A DNA stretch of 64,000 nt from JBBQYD01 sp942493075 (lineage in GTDB: Bacteria; Verrucomicrobiota; Verrucomicrobiia; Limisphaerales; UBA8199). The stretch's first letter is position 1. Every line of letters starts with the position of its first letter. Where the stretch lies: the NCBI GenBank assembly GCA_942493075.1, contig OW818681.1, positions 2,604,001 through 2,668,000 on the forward strand, read 5' to 3'. Position numbers and translations under genes: made by a program. Below the pieces are notes generated by a model. That model ran no database searches, was not told the origin of the DNA, and saw only the letters and a list, made by a program, of their open reading frames with translations. Of the stretch, positions 34,976 through 47,260 are shown one piece after another.

Positions 34976-36631
34976 ATGAAAAAGACTCGAATCAACAACC
35001 TCAGTCGTCGCTGCTTTCTTACCCGCTCGACCCTCGCCACGGGTGCAATTGTGACCGGAGCCGCCTTACGCCTCCCGGTTTCGGTGCGTGCGCAGAGCGC
35101 ACGCCCAGGCAACCCGCTACGTTTCCCACCCGATTGGACTGGGGATGCGCTCACGGTTGCTCGCACGAATCTCGCCATTTGGCCCGGTTACTCCACCGCC
35201 GTGTCCGCCATCAACGGCGGAGCGCCCGGTCCGACGATCCGCGTCCGACGCGGCCAGGAATTCGCGACGCGAGTTCAGAACAACCTTGGCGAGCCGCTAG
35301 TCCTCCACTGGCATGGGGTCCTGGCACCGGAGCGAATGGACGGTCATCCTCGCGACCAAGTCGCCGCCGGGCAGAGCTACCAGGTTCGCTTTCCTGTCCG
35401 TCAGCGAGCGAGCACTTGCTGGTATCACGCGCACACGGACCAACTGACGGCGGAGCAGGCTTACGCTGGCGTGGCTGGCTTGTTCATCATCGAAGACCCG
35501 GCGGAGGCGGCCTTTGGTTTGCCTTCGGGCAGCCATGACGTGCCGCTCGTCTTCACGGACAAGCGGGTCAGCGCTTCCCATCAATTAGTTTATGCTCCGT
35601 CCATGATGGATTTGATGTCCGGTTATCTCGGCGAAGTGATGCTGGTGAACGGGACGCCGGACCCTTGGTTGTCCGTGGACCGGGGACTTTACCGCTTGCG
35701 GCTGCTGAACGGATCGAACGCCCGAATCTATAAAGTGGCACTGAGCGATGGACGACCTTTCCACCTTATTGGAACTGATGGCGGCCTGCTTCCGGTTCCT
35801 GCGGGGGTAACTTCAGTAATGCTTGCACCAGGACAGCGGCTGGAAATCCTCGTGGACTTCTCGGTTTACGCCGCTGGAGCGTCGGTCATGCTGAAGAGCC
35901 TCAGCTTCTCCGGGAGCGGAGGCATGATGGGCGGGTCACAACAGGGGACAGAGATGGATCTGTTGCGCTTCTACGTGGACAGCACAGCGACCGGAAACGC
36001 ATTGGTTCCGGCGCTGCTGCAGCCGTTCCTACCAATGAATCCATCGCAAGCCAGCCGCACACGGGTGTTTACCCTCGCTATGTCGGGCATGACCCACACC
36101 ATCAACGCCCAGCTTTTCAATATGCAGCGGACGGACTTCACCGTTCCATTTGGCGACGTGGAGATTTGGGAATACCGCAACACTGGCACTGAGCCTCACC
36201 CGATGCACGCTCACGCGGCGCTGTGCCAGGTGCTGAGCCGCAGCAGCGTGGCATCGCTGCCGCCCGAAGACAGCGGTTGGAAAGATACCGTGCTGGTCAA
36301 CGCAGGGGAAACCGTGCGGGTGTTGACGCGGTTTGACACGCACCCGGGTCTCTTCGTCCACCACTGCCACAACCTTGAACATGAAGACTCGGGGATGATG
36401 CAGAACTTTGAAGTGCTCCCTCCACCCACGCTCACGGTCCGGCGCGACGGCACAAGCGTAACCCTTTCGTGGCCGGAAGCCGAACAAGGTTGGCGATTGG
36501 AGTCATCCACTGAGACGAGTGGCACAGCTTGGGAGTTGGTGGCCCAAAACCCCTCCCAGGCCGGCGGTCGCTGGACGGTGACAGTCAGCGAGGCTACGGG
36601 CCGGCGCTTTTATCGGCTGGTCAAGCCATGA
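34976..36631 (+). CDS. Tat-exported multicopper oxidase (CueO/CopA type)
   Basis: The 551-residue protein starts with a Tat signal (SRRCFLTRSTLATGAIVTGA). Three cupredoxin domains follow. The copper ligands are visible: LVLHWHGVLAPERMDGHP, CWYHAHTDQLTAEQAYAG, GTEPHPMHAHAALC and FVHHCHNLEHEDSGMMQNF, with the type-1 Cys in HHCHNLEHE and the axial Met. It should oxidise Cu(I) to Cu(II) in the periplasm. A Met-rich loop (SGSGGMMGGSQQGTEM) could be the substrate copper site. After residue 480 there is an added beta domain (VTLSWPEAEQGWRLESS ... FYRLVKP) of a kind I associate with Verrucomicrobiota secreted proteins. Confidence 0.92.
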   Translation: MKKTRINNLSRRCFLTRSTLATGAIVTGAALRLPVSVRAQSARPGNPLRFPPDWTGDALTVARTNLAIWPGYSTAVSAINGGAPGPTIRVRRGQEFATRVQNNLGEPLVLHWHGVLAPERMDGHPRDQVAAGQSYQVRFPVRQRASTCWYHAHTDQLTAEQAYAGVAGLFIIEDPAEAAFGLPSGSHDVPLVFTDKRVSASHQLVYAPSMMDLMSGYLGEVMLVNGTPDPWLSVDRGLYRLRLLNGSNARIYKVALSDGRPFHLIGTDGGLLPVPAGVTSVMLAPGQRLEILVDFSVYAAGASVMLKSLSFSGSGGMMGGSQQGTEMDLLRFYVDSTATGNALVPALLQPFLPMNPSQASRTRVFTLAMSGMTHTINAQLFNMQRTDFTVPFGDVEIWEYRNTGTEPHPMHAHAALCQVLSRSSVASLPPEDSGWKDTVLVNAGETVRVLTRFDTHPGLFVHHCHNLEHEDSGMMQNFEVLPPPTLTVRRDGTSVTLSWPEAEQGWRLESSTETSGTAWELVAQNPSQAGGRWTVTVSEATGRRFYRLVKP

Positions 36632-37037
36632 GGGCGGCGGTACTTATAGAGCGTTGATTCATGGACGCAGTCCATATAGGACCAGCGCCAACATCGCGGC
36701 AATTTTGGTGAGCGTTCTCACGGGTTTTAGACATTGCATGTTGGGGGGCGTGCCTGGCCTCGAATTCCTCAAGACTTGTTGCTTCGTGGATTCAGCGCCT
36801 TCCGCTCCGAAGGATTGCGAAAGCAACGAGTGCGTCGTCGAAAGCGGCAATGCGCTTCGGTTGCTCGCACCAAGCGACATATAGTTGGACTGCTGGCCAA
36901 TCCTTCTCAAGCCCAGCACGAATAACGCGTAGACCGCAGCTGAACTAAACATGGCGAAGACTGGTGCGTTCGCTCGTAATTGCCGTGCTGCTGCGGGCGG
37001 TAGACGCACTACTACCCGCCTCGCACGCCGTCAGGCA

Positions 37038-37175
37038 TTTTCGTGAGAAGGGACTGATCAAACGCAGGATAACTCCTCACGGGAGCCGCGCCTTCTTCGT
37101 GACGGTTCGCAGGTCTCACGGCGCTCCAGACAGCCAGATCGCACTGGAGATTGGACATACCAGCGGAGGAAGCAC
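37038..37175 (+). pseudogene. Tyrosine recombinase C-terminal remnant (left)
   Basis: The frame reads REKGLIKRRITPHGSRAFFV, then VRRSHGAPDSQIALEIGHTS and GGS, which is the catalytic C-terminal half of a tyrosine recombinase (box II Arg and the GHTSGG segment). It breaks off before the catalytic Tyr. A 133-bp direct copy lies at 47083-47215. The two copies bracket the 10-kb MexEF-OprN/CorE/CopA module. Confidence 0.7.
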
Positions 37176-37229
37176 GCCCGTTTCTTGTCCCCTGGGGCCG
37201 CGCATCGATTCGCCTGCCAAACATTGCGG

Positions 37230-37255
37230 TGTAATGAATTCCCATCGGCTGCGTT
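37230..37255 (+). promoter_or_regulatory. CorE-type promoter motif before the MexE-like gene
   Basis: TGTAAT (37230-37235) and CTGCGTT (37249-37255) are 13 nt apart, the same as in front of both copA genes. The motif ends 54 bp before the ATG at 37310. Confidence 0.6.
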
Positions 37256-37309
37256 TGCCGGGATAGAAATGCGCGCACTGAAGCGTGCAAAGCGATGAAG
37301 CGACGAAAT

Positions 37310-38632
37310 ATGAAAACTGCTCCTTATCTGGAAAACGAACACAACGGCGGCCTACCTGCGCGCCTTGGCCGCCCTGCCGATTTACGCCGGGAGATGCTCA
37401 CGGCTCTACGCGAGGCAGAGTTTACTCATTGGCAAGCAACGGGGGGAGATTTCCTCTCCAGCGCATATCAAACCAGCAGGGCCAAGCGAAAAATTGGAGG
37501 CTGGGGATCAACCCGGTTATGGTTACTGGCGTTCGCCGGAGTATTTGTGACCCTGTTGACCGGTTGCTCTGGCTCATACGCAAAATCCCCGGCTGCCCCA
37601 GTGCCGCCGCCTGAAGTACCTGTTCAGCGGGTGGTCGAACAGGTGATCCCATTGCGCTTCGAATTTACCGGGCACACGATCGCAGCGCATCAGGTGGACG
37701 CCCGCGCCCGGGTGGGCGGCTATGTCATCAACGCCTCGTTTGGCGAGGGTGATTTCATCAAGGCGGGCACGCTGTTGTTCGAGATTGACCCCCGGCCATT
37801 CACCGCAATTCACGCCAAAGCGGAAGCCGAGGTGGCCCGCGCCAAAGCGGCGGCGGACCTGGCCCGGCAGGAACTCGCCCGCGCCGAACGACTCGGACAA
37901 ACCGACGCCATTTCCGTCGAGGAATTGGAGCGGAAGCGAACTGCTTTGGAGACAGCTGGCGCAGCCTTTTCCGCCGCTATCGCACAACGGGAAACGGCGG
38001 CTTTGGATGTGGAGTTCACCAAGGTCAAAGCGCCGGTTGACGGTCGCGTCGGGCGCGCCCTCGTGAAGCCAGGCAACCTCGTTTCCGGTGGCGATGCCAA
38101 CGGCACCTTGCTGACCACCCTCGTTACCGTCAGTCCGATGCACGTCTTGTTCAACCTCGACGAACCGGCCTACCAGCAACTCACCGCACTTCGTGCGACC
38201 GGCAAGACTTTGGCGGCGGAATTGAAACTCGGACAGAGCGACGAAGTGTTGGCCGGGCACATTGATTATCTCGCCCCGACCCTGGACGCCCGCTCCGGAA
38301 CCGCTCAAGCCCGGGTGGTCGTGGCCAACGCGGATGGACGACTGTCCCCCGGCCTGTTCGCCCGCGTCACAGTCCTGGCCGAAACGGAACGGGCCCGCGT
38401 GATTGTCCCCGAAAGCGCCATTGGCGCATTTCAAGGCAGCCGCTTCGTGCTCGTCGTGGATGACCATAACAAATTGGCGCACCGCCAAGTAAGTCTCGGT
38501 GAACGTCGCGGTACTGAGCGCCTGGTGCTGGCAGGCTTGTCCGCCGGGGAATCCATCGTGGTCAATGGACTGCAACGCGTGCGCCCCGGCATGACTGTGC
38601 AACCCGTGCAGACCCCGTTGGCCAGCAACTAA
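37310..38632 (+). CDS. MexE/AcrA-like RND adaptor with long N-terminal extension
   Basis: The 440-residue adaptor has the HlyD order: a lipoyl half (AHQVDARARVGGYVINASFG), the hairpin (ARAKAAADLARQELARAERL) and a beta barrel (VTVSPMHVLFNLDEPAYQQL). The lipobox (FAGVFVTLLTGC) sits at Cys86 counted from 37310, instead of about 20-30. The extra 60 polar residues (for example GRPADLRREMLTALREAEFT) have no partner I know. No later standard start fits the signal peptide, so the extension may be real or reflect fusion at the module boundary. An in-frame ATG at 37295 is an alternative start. The permease follows after 23 bp. Confidence 0.85.
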   Translation: MKTAPYLENEHNGGLPARLGRPADLRREMLTALREAEFTHWQATGGDFLSSAYQTSRAKRKIGGWGSTRLWLLAFAGVFVTLLTGCSGSYAKSPAAPVPPPEVPVQRVVEQVIPLRFEFTGHTIAAHQVDARARVGGYVINASFGEGDFIKAGTLLFEIDPRPFTAIHAKAEAEVARAKAAADLARQELARAERLGQTDAISVEELERKRTALETAGAAFSAAIAQRETAALDVEFTKVKAPVDGRVGRALVKPGNLVSGGDANGTLLTTLVTVSPMHVLFNLDEPAYQQLTALRATGKTLAAELKLGQSDEVLAGHIDYLAPTLDARSGTAQARVVVANADGRLSPGLFARVTVLAETERARVIVPESAIGAFQGSRFVLVVDDHNKLAHRQVSLGERRGTERLVLAGLSAGESIVVNGLQRVRPGMTVQPVQTPLASN

Positions 38633-38655
38633 CCAATCTTCCCAGAGGACCCCCT

Positions 38656-41600
38656 ATGAACTTCTCCGACTACTTCATCCGCCGACCGATTGTTGCGGCC
38701 GTGCTTTCGATTCTCATCGTCATCGCCGGCGGGCTCGCCTTCTTCGGTTTGCCGCTCACTGAGTATCCGCAGGTCGCACCCACCACCGTCATGGTCCGGG
38801 CGAGTTATCCGGGCGCTGACGCCGAGGTTATGGCGGAAACCGTCGCCGCCCCGTTGGAGCAAGCCATTAACGGGGTCGAGGACATGCTTTATATGAGCAG
38901 TCAGGCCGCGACGGATGGCACGCTGCAGCTAACCGTGACTTTCGCGCAGGGCACTGACCCTGATCTGGCGCAGATCAACGTGCAGAATCGGGTGGCTCGT
39001 GCCCTGCCGCGGCTGCCAGCGGAAGTGCAGGCGCTCGGGGTCGTGACGGAAAAAACCTCGCCCGACATGCTGATGGTCGTTCACCTGATCTCTCCCGGAG
39101 AGCGCTACGATGCGCTGCATCTGGTGAACTACGCTGTCCTCAACGTGCGCGATACGCTGGCGCGGCTTCCAGGCGTGAATGACGTGCGGGTGTGGGGTGC
39201 AGGGGAATACAGCCTGCGCGTGTGGCTGGACCCGGAGAAACTTGCAGCCCGCGAACTCACGGCCCCCGAAATCGTCAGGGCGATTCGCGAACAAAACGTG
39301 CAAGTGGCCGCAGGCACGCTTGGACAGCCGCCACAGACTGCTGCGCCGTTTCAACTGACCGTGAAAGCTCCCGGGCGTCTGAAGTCCACGGAGGAATTCG
39401 AGGACATTGTCGTGAAGGCGGGTGCCAGCGGTGAATTGACCCGCTTGCGGGATGTGGCCCGGGTGGAGCTCGGCGCAGATCAGTATGCGATGCGCAGCCT
39501 GCTCAACAACCAACCTGCCGCAGCCATTCAAATAGTTCAAAAGCCGGGTACGAGCGCGTTGGAAGTCGCTCAACGGGTCCGCGAAACCATGAAGGAACTC
39601 GAACGTGGTTTTCCCGAAGGCATCAGCCACCGGATTGCCTACGACCCGACCATTTTCGTGCGGGCCTCGCTGCGATCGGTAGTCATCACCTTGGGCGAAG
39701 CCACTCTGCTCGTGGTGCTGGTTGTCGTGCTGTTCCTGCAATCCTGGCGGGCGTCGCTCATTCCGCTGGCCGCGGTGCCGGCGTCCTTGATCGGCACGTT
39801 CGCCATCATGCATTTACTTGGATTCTCGCTGAACACGCTCTCCCTCTTCGGACTGGTGTTGTCGATTGGCATTGTCGTGGATGACGCGATAGTCGTTGTT
39901 GAAAACGTGGAGCGGCATCTGGCGCGCGGTCTATGCCCCACGGAGGCCACTCGGGCGGCCATGCGCGAGGTTACCGGTCCGATCCTTGCGATTACCTCTG
40001 TGCTGGTGGCGGTGTTTGTCCCCACGGCTTTTCTAAGTGGGTTGACCGGGCAATTCTATCAGCAGTTTGCCCTCACGATCGCCATCTCCACCATCCTGTC
40101 GGCGATCAATTCGCTGACCCTCAGCCCGGCGCTTGCCGCGATACTGCTCAAACCGCATAAGGCCACAACATACGCCCCGAGAGGCTGGATGGGTGCCGCG
40201 CTGGGCTCGCTGTTCCGTCCCTTAAACCACTTCTTTGATCACGCGGCGGTTCGCTACGTTGGAGGGGTGCGACGCCTCGCCCGGGTCGGAGCGGTGGCCG
40301 CCGTGCTTTACCTCGGGCTTGGCGCGCTGACGTATCTCGGCTTCATGCGTACACCCGTGGGTTTCGTTCCCGCCCAGGACAAATACTACCTCGTCGGCAT
40401 TGCCCAGCTCCCGGATGCGGCTTCACTCGACCGCACGGAAGCCGTGGCGCGGCAGATGACGGAGATCCTGCGGGCGGAGCCGGGCGTGGACGATGTCGTC
40501 GCGTTCCCGGGGCTCTCGATCAATGGATTCGCAAGCATCCCTAACGCCGCGGTGGTTTTTGTCATGCTCGATCCCTTCGATCAACGCGCCTCGCCCGAAC
40601 TTGCGGCGGGCGCCATTGCCGGCCGCGTGAATCAAAAGCTCGGCGCCATTCAGGAAGGCTTCGCCGCAGTATTTCCGCCTCCGCCAGTGCCCGGGCTCGG
40701 CGCCATGGGCGGCTTCAAGATGGAGGTCCAGGACCGCGGGGGCCACGGATCGGTGGCGTTGTTTGAGGCGACGCAAAAGCTGCTGACCGCAGCCAGCCAG
40801 CGCTCGGAGCTCGTCGGCTTGTTCTCCAGTTTCCAGGTCAACGTTCCGCAAGTCGGCCTGGATGTGGATCGCGACCGCGTGAAGGCGTATGGTTTGGCGT
40901 TGAGCGACGTGCATGCGGCGCTGCAAGCCAACCTTGGCTCGTTGTATGTGAACGACGTCACCTTCTTTGGGCGGATCTATCGAGTGTTTGTGCAGGCGGA
41001 TGCAACCTTCCGCTCCGACGAATCCGCCCTGCAACATCTCAAGGTGCGCAACCGCGAAGGTCAGTTCATTCCGCTCGCCTCCGTCGTCCAGGTGAAGACT
41101 GCCACCGGCCCGGATCGCATCATCCGCCACAATGCGTATCCGTCCGCCGACCTCAACGGGAACGCGGCGCCGGGCGTCAGCTCCGGGCAGGCACAAGCGT
41201 TGATGGAACAGCTCGCGCGGGAAGTTCTGCCAGCCGGGTTTGCGTTCGAGTGGACGGATCTGGCTTACCAGCAAAAACTCGCCGGCCAGAGTGGTGTGTG
41301 GATCTTCGGCCTGTGTGTGCTGTTCGCCTATCTGATTCTCGCGGCGCAGTACAACAGTTGGTCGCTGCCGCTGGCGGTCCTGCTCATCGTGCCGCTGACG
41401 TTGCTCAGTGCGCTGGTGGGCGTGTGGCTCACTGGCGGTGACAACAATCTCTTCACGCAGATCGGCCTGGTCGTGCTTGTCGGACTCGCCGCGAAGAACG
41501 CGATCCTTATCGTCGAATTCGCCCGCGCCCGGGAAGGCGAAGGCCTGGAACCGTTGGCGGCCGCGTTAGAGGCGTGCCGCCTGCGGCTGCGGCCCATCTT

Positions 41601-41835
41601 GATGACCTCGCTGGCCTTCATCATGGGCGTGGTGCCCTTGGTGTTGGCTCGTGGGGCGGGCGCAGAGATGCGTCACGCCATGGGCGTGACGGTCTTTGCC
41701 GGCATGCTCGGCGTGACGTTGTTCGGCTTGTTCTTCACGCCACTGTTCTATGTCACGATTCGCAAGTTGGCTGGGAGAACCCAGCCGGTTGCTCAACCTC
41801 AACCCACTTCCACGGAGATCTTGAACCATGCATAA
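38656..41835 (+). CDS. MexF/AcrB-like (HAE1) RND permease
   Basis: The 1059-residue inner-membrane pump starts with the family signature MNFSDYFIRRPIVAAVLSIL. The TM4 proton relay is LSIGIVVDDAIVVVENVERH with paired Asp, and TM11-12 read LVVLVGLAAKNAILIVEFAR. It belongs to the hydrophobe/amphiphile group, so drugs, solvents or metabolites are likely substrates rather than metal ions, although the promoter in front of the operon matches the copA promoters. It is complete and overlaps the start of the channel gene by 8 bp. Confidence 0.93.
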   Translation: MNFSDYFIRRPIVAAVLSILIVIAGGLAFFGLPLTEYPQVAPTTVMVRASYPGADAEVMAETVAAPLEQAINGVEDMLYMSSQAATDGTLQLTVTFAQGTDPDLAQINVQNRVARALPRLPAEVQALGVVTEKTSPDMLMVVHLISPGERYDALHLVNYAVLNVRDTLARLPGVNDVRVWGAGEYSLRVWLDPEKLAARELTAPEIVRAIREQNVQVAAGTLGQPPQTAAPFQLTVKAPGRLKSTEEFEDIVVKAGASGELTRLRDVARVELGADQYAMRSLLNNQPAAAIQIVQKPGTSALEVAQRVRETMKELERGFPEGISHRIAYDPTIFVRASLRSVVITLGEATLLVVLVVVLFLQSWRASLIPLAAVPASLIGTFAIMHLLGFSLNTLSLFGLVLSIGIVVDDAIVVVENVERHLARGLCPTEATRAAMREVTGPILAITSVLVAVFVPTAFLSGLTGQFYQQFALTIAISTILSAINSLTLSPALAAILLKPHKATTYAPRGWMGAALGSLFRPLNHFFDHAAVRYVGGVRRLARVGAVAAVLYLGLGALTYLGFMRTPVGFVPAQDKYYLVGIAQLPDAASLDRTEAVARQMTEILRAEPGVDDVVAFPGLSINGFASIPNAAVVFVMLDPFDQRASPELAAGAIAGRVNQKLGAIQEGFAAVFPPPPVPGLGAMGGFKMEVQDRGGHGSVALFEATQKLLTAASQRSELVGLFSSFQVNVPQVGLDVDRDRVKAYGLALSDVHAALQANLGSLYVNDVTFFGRIYRVFVQADATFRSDESALQHLKVRNREGQFIPLASVVQVKTATGPDRIIRHNAYPSADLNGNAAPGVSSGQAQALMEQLAREVLPAGFAFEWTDLAYQQKLAGQSGVWIFGLCVLFAYLILAAQYNSWSLPLAVLLIVPLTLLSALVGVWLTGGDNNLFTQIGLVVLVGLAAKNAILIVEFARAREGEGLEPLAAALEACRLRLRPILMTSLAFIMGVVPLVLARGAGAEMRHAMGVTVFAGMLGVTLFGLFFTPLFYVTIRKLAGRTQPVAQPQPTSTEILNHA

Positions 41836-43246
41836 GCTTGTCCTCATCCCTATCCTTGGCGCCGTCCTCACCGGCTGCGCCGTCGGCCCCAACTACCAAC
41901 CACCTACCACCCCGATGCCGGCCACATTTGGCCGGGCGACCACCAATCAGTTTGCACCCGCCAACCCTGAGGCTCATTGGTGGGCAATGTTCGCGGATCC
42001 GACCTTGAACGAGTTGATCGCGCGCGCGGCGAAAAAGAATCACGACGTGAAGATTGCTGAAGCTCATTTGAACGAAGCGCGCGCGCTCCGACGCGGGGCG
42101 CTTTGGGCCTTCGCCCCACAGGGGGGAGTTTCAGGAGGATTCCAGCGCCGGCAACTCGCGCTCTCCGAAGTGCCGAGCGCGAATCTTCCCTCGCGCCTCG
42201 GGAACACCTGGTCCACCGGCTTCGATGCAACCTGGGAAATTGACCTCTTCGGTCGGTTGCGGCGGTCAGCGGAAGCCGCTTCGGCCGAAGTTGGCGTAAC
42301 AGACGCACAACTCCGCGATGTGCAAGTGGCGCTGCTGGCAGAAGTGGCGGCCAATTATTTCGGCCTCCAGGGCGCCCGCGATACGGTCGGACTCTTGCGA
42401 CAACAACGGGAGTTGCTCGAACGCAGTTTGAACACCACGCAACTCCGCGTGGCCGCTGGACGGGGCAGCGCCCTCGACACCGCACGGGCGCAGGCGTTGC
42501 TGAAGGAAACGGAAGCCGCCTTGCCGCTGGCCGAACGCGAGGAAGCGCAGCATTTGCACCGGCTGGCCGTTTTGCTGGGGGAGCAGCCGGGTACATTCTC
42601 GTTGGAATTTGTCCCGCGTGAGGCGGTCCAACCCGCCCGCCAGATTGCGATCGGGACCCCATCGGAACTGCTGCGGCGCAGGCCGGACGTTTCTGCGGCG
42701 GAACGACAACTCGCTGCCGCCACCGCGCGGCTGGGCGTTCGCACGGCGGAGATGTTTCCCGAAGTCAGTGTCAGTGGATTCATCCGCTTGATCGGTAGCG
42801 AGGGGATCAGCTTGGGTTCGGCGGCCAGTCAGGCGTGGGGAGTCGCGCCAACTGCGACGTGGCATGTGTTCAGTCTGGGAAGGTTGAACGCCGTTCGCAA
42901 CGCCAGTCGGTTCCAAGTCAATGCGGCGGTTGATTATTACGAGCAAACCGTGCTCCGCGCCTTGGAGGACATGGAAAACTCATTACTGCGTTATCGCACG
43001 GCCGATGAACGGTTGCGGCTGCTCGGAGAGCGGCAGTCGGCGGCCAACCGAGCCCACCGCATCGCCCAGGACCAATACCAGGCCGGGGCCATCAGCTCCC
43101 TTGAAGCAACCGACGCCGAGCGGACCGCCCTCGCTGCGGCCCGCGAAACCACGGGTGCCGTCACGGAGCATCGGCTCGCTGTGGTGGCCGTTTACAAAGC
43201 GCTCGGTGGTGGATGGAATGACGAAGAACTTTGGGCCCGCAAATGA
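41828..43246 (+). CDS. NodT/OprM-like outer-membrane efflux lipoprotein
   Basis: The 472-residue channel has a lipobox (LIPILGAVLTGCAVGPNYQP, lipidated Cys within LTGC) and the usual NodT start. It also has two OEP repeats with the FDATWEIDLFGRLRR and LLRRRPDVSAAERQLAAATA motifs. It is the outer-membrane part of the MexEF-like pump; the start overlaps the permease stop. It converges with the second CorE gene, leaving 37 bp between stops. Confidence 0.93.
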   Translation: MHKLVLIPILGAVLTGCAVGPNYQPPTTPMPATFGRATTNQFAPANPEAHWWAMFADPTLNELIARAAKKNHDVKIAEAHLNEARALRRGALWAFAPQGGVSGGFQRRQLALSEVPSANLPSRLGNTWSTGFDATWEIDLFGRLRRSAEAASAEVGVTDAQLRDVQVALLAEVAANYFGLQGARDTVGLLRQQRELLERSLNTTQLRVAAGRGSALDTARAQALLKETEAALPLAEREEAQHLHRLAVLLGEQPGTFSLEFVPREAVQPARQIAIGTPSELLRRRPDVSAAERQLAAATARLGVRTAEMFPEVSVSGFIRLIGSEGISLGSAASQAWGVAPTATWHVFSLGRLNAVRNASRFQVNAAVDYYEQTVLRALEDMENSLLRYRTADERLRLLGERQSAANRAHRIAQDQYQAGAISSLEATDAERTALAAARETTGAVTEHRLAVVAVYKALGGGWNDEELWARK

Positions 43247-43283
43247 GCGGCACTTCGCGCACTCCCAAAGGGCCGCCGATGAA

Positions 43284-43835
43284 TCAGTGGCAATCGGCCG
43301 CTTCACCAGACTCGCCGCACGTGCAATCCAGACAGCCATGTTTGCTGCATGCGCGGCAGTTTTGGGCGAGGATTTCCCGCAAATGCTTCCGGGCGCGATG
43401 CAGGCGGACGGTGAGGTTGTTTTTCGTTACGCCGAGCTTGGCGGCAACGTCCCCAATCTCTTTGCCCTCCAGATCTATTTGTTGCAGAAGTTCGCGATAT
43501 TGCTCGGGCACCGCGGGCAGCAGCCGCTTGAAACACTGGCAGAGCAGGCGTTCGTCAGCAGCGGTTGGGGCGTCCGGGATTTCGTCTGCAAATCGTTCCA
43601 AGGCCCGACTGCGCACATCCCTGCGCCGGTAGAGATCGATGATGGAGCGGCGCAAGATCCGGTAGAACCAGGCCACTGTGTCCTCCTCGTCCACCGGCTT
43701 TCGGTCTGCCGCCAACGCCTTTACAAGACTTTCTTGCACCAGATCTTCTGCCAGATGCGTGTCGCCGATACGTTTGCGCGCAAATCCAATGAAAGTCTGC
43801 AGATTCTTCAACAGGGAATCTTCGACGTGCTGCAT
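43284..43835 (-). CDS. CorE-type copper-responsive ECF sigma factor (copy 2)
   Basis: The 183-residue paralogue of 28922-29464 has region 2 (LVQESLVKALAADRKP, WFYRILRRSIIDLYRRRDVR) and region 4 (GVTKNNLTVRLHRARKHLRE). Its Cys-rich tail (CRACSKHGCLDCTC) keeps all six Cys/His positions of copy 1. It is divergent from the second copA. Two near-identical sensing tails suggest that both respond to the same metal, with possible cross-talk at the shared promoter motif. Confidence 0.9.
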   Translation of the reverse strand: MQHVEDSLLKNLQTFIGFARKRIGDTHLAEDLVQESLVKALAADRKPVDEEDTVAWFYRILRRSIIDLYRRRDVRSRALERFADEIPDAPTAADERLLCQCFKRLLPAVPEQYRELLQQIDLEGKEIGDVAAKLGVTKNNLTVRLHRARKHLREILAQNCRACSKHGCLDCTCGESGEAADCH

Positions 43836-44061
43836 AGGGTCATCTTAGTCGTGGCGCTTCCGGCGGGCAAGGTTATCGAGCCATTTGCCGTGTAATGGAA
43901 TCTGGACGACTCGGGCCGGCGACCCACGGGGACTACACATCGGCTCGGGACAATCATTGACGGTTGGTGGAACTGAAGTAGTAGTGGTGGAGGCCCTCCG
44001 CTCCGCGCCTATCGATAGATCATGGCCGGATCGCTTCGGTTTCAATGACTTACGTGGACAC

Positions 44062-44087
44062 TGTAATCGAAATGACGGATCTGCGTT
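44062..44087 (+). promoter_or_regulatory. CorE-type promoter motif before copA copy 2
   Basis: TGTAAT (44062-44067) and CTGCGTT (44081-44087) are 13 nt apart. The nine-base block GGATCTGCG also closely matches GGATTTGCG at copy 1. The motif ends 47 bp before the ATG, nearly the same distance as at copy 1. Confidence 0.65.
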
Positions 44088-44134
44088 TCCAGAGGTGAGA
44101 GAAGCACAAAAAGCTTCGATAACGAAAAAAGCCC

Positions 44135-46681
<2,547 letters not shown>

Positions 46682-47082
46682 ACCACCTATTTACCCCCAC
46701 TTGAAAAACGCCGATTCCAGTTGTTCAGGCTGGTGCATGTTTTACATGAGATTTCCTGACTGCCAGCGCTCGGCAATGGGGCGAAGATGTTTGCGGGATT
46801 GGGGCCGGGCCGGGGTATGACAGTGATTTGGACAGATGCACCGCAAATCGGGCAATCAGCGTCCTTACGACTTCCGCATAGAATCTCCTGGCAGATTGAT
46901 TAACGGCTTGCCGTGACGCACGCTGAAGGTGCCATCCGACGGCGCAAAGACCAATTACGCGTTCACATGTTCGTTCTCGCTGCCCGCGAGAAAGCGGAAT
47001 TCAAAGTTGAGAATGTTTCGGGTGGCGCTGTGTGGTCCACAAAAACGGTCTTCATCGAACGCGGCGGCTAATGCCTAAAGCG
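46682..47082. other. Non-coding or decayed stretch at module end
   Basis: No intact gene is visible. A frame near 46950 reads FVLAAREKAEFKVENVSGGA and ends VFIERGG before a stop; it may be a relic, but I recognise no family. Confidence 0.4.
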
Positions 47083-47260
47083 TTTTCGTGAGAAGGGAAT
47101 GCTCAAGCGCAGGATAACTCCTCCCGGGAGCCGCGCCTTCTTCGTGACGGTTCGCAGGTCACAGGGCGCACAGCCAGATCGCACTCGAAATCAGACATAC
47201 CAGTGGCGGAAGCACATTCTCGGCAGTGTATGGAGGTGTTCCACCGAAATGGGCACGAGG
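47083..47260 (+). pseudogene. Tyrosine recombinase C-terminal remnant (right)
   Basis: The frame reads REKGMLKRRITPPGSRAFFV, then VRRSQGA. After a one-base shift it continues SQIALEIRHTSGGSTFSAVY and GGVPPKW. This includes the position of the catalytic Tyr (VYGG), which the left copy at 37038-37175 lacks. The frameshift shows that it is inactive. Confidence 0.7.

Noticed and set aside
36659..37009. Minus-strand 116-residue frame with two hydrophobic segments
   Set aside because: No motif or ribosome binding site; an opposite frame of similar quality exists, so neither is supported.
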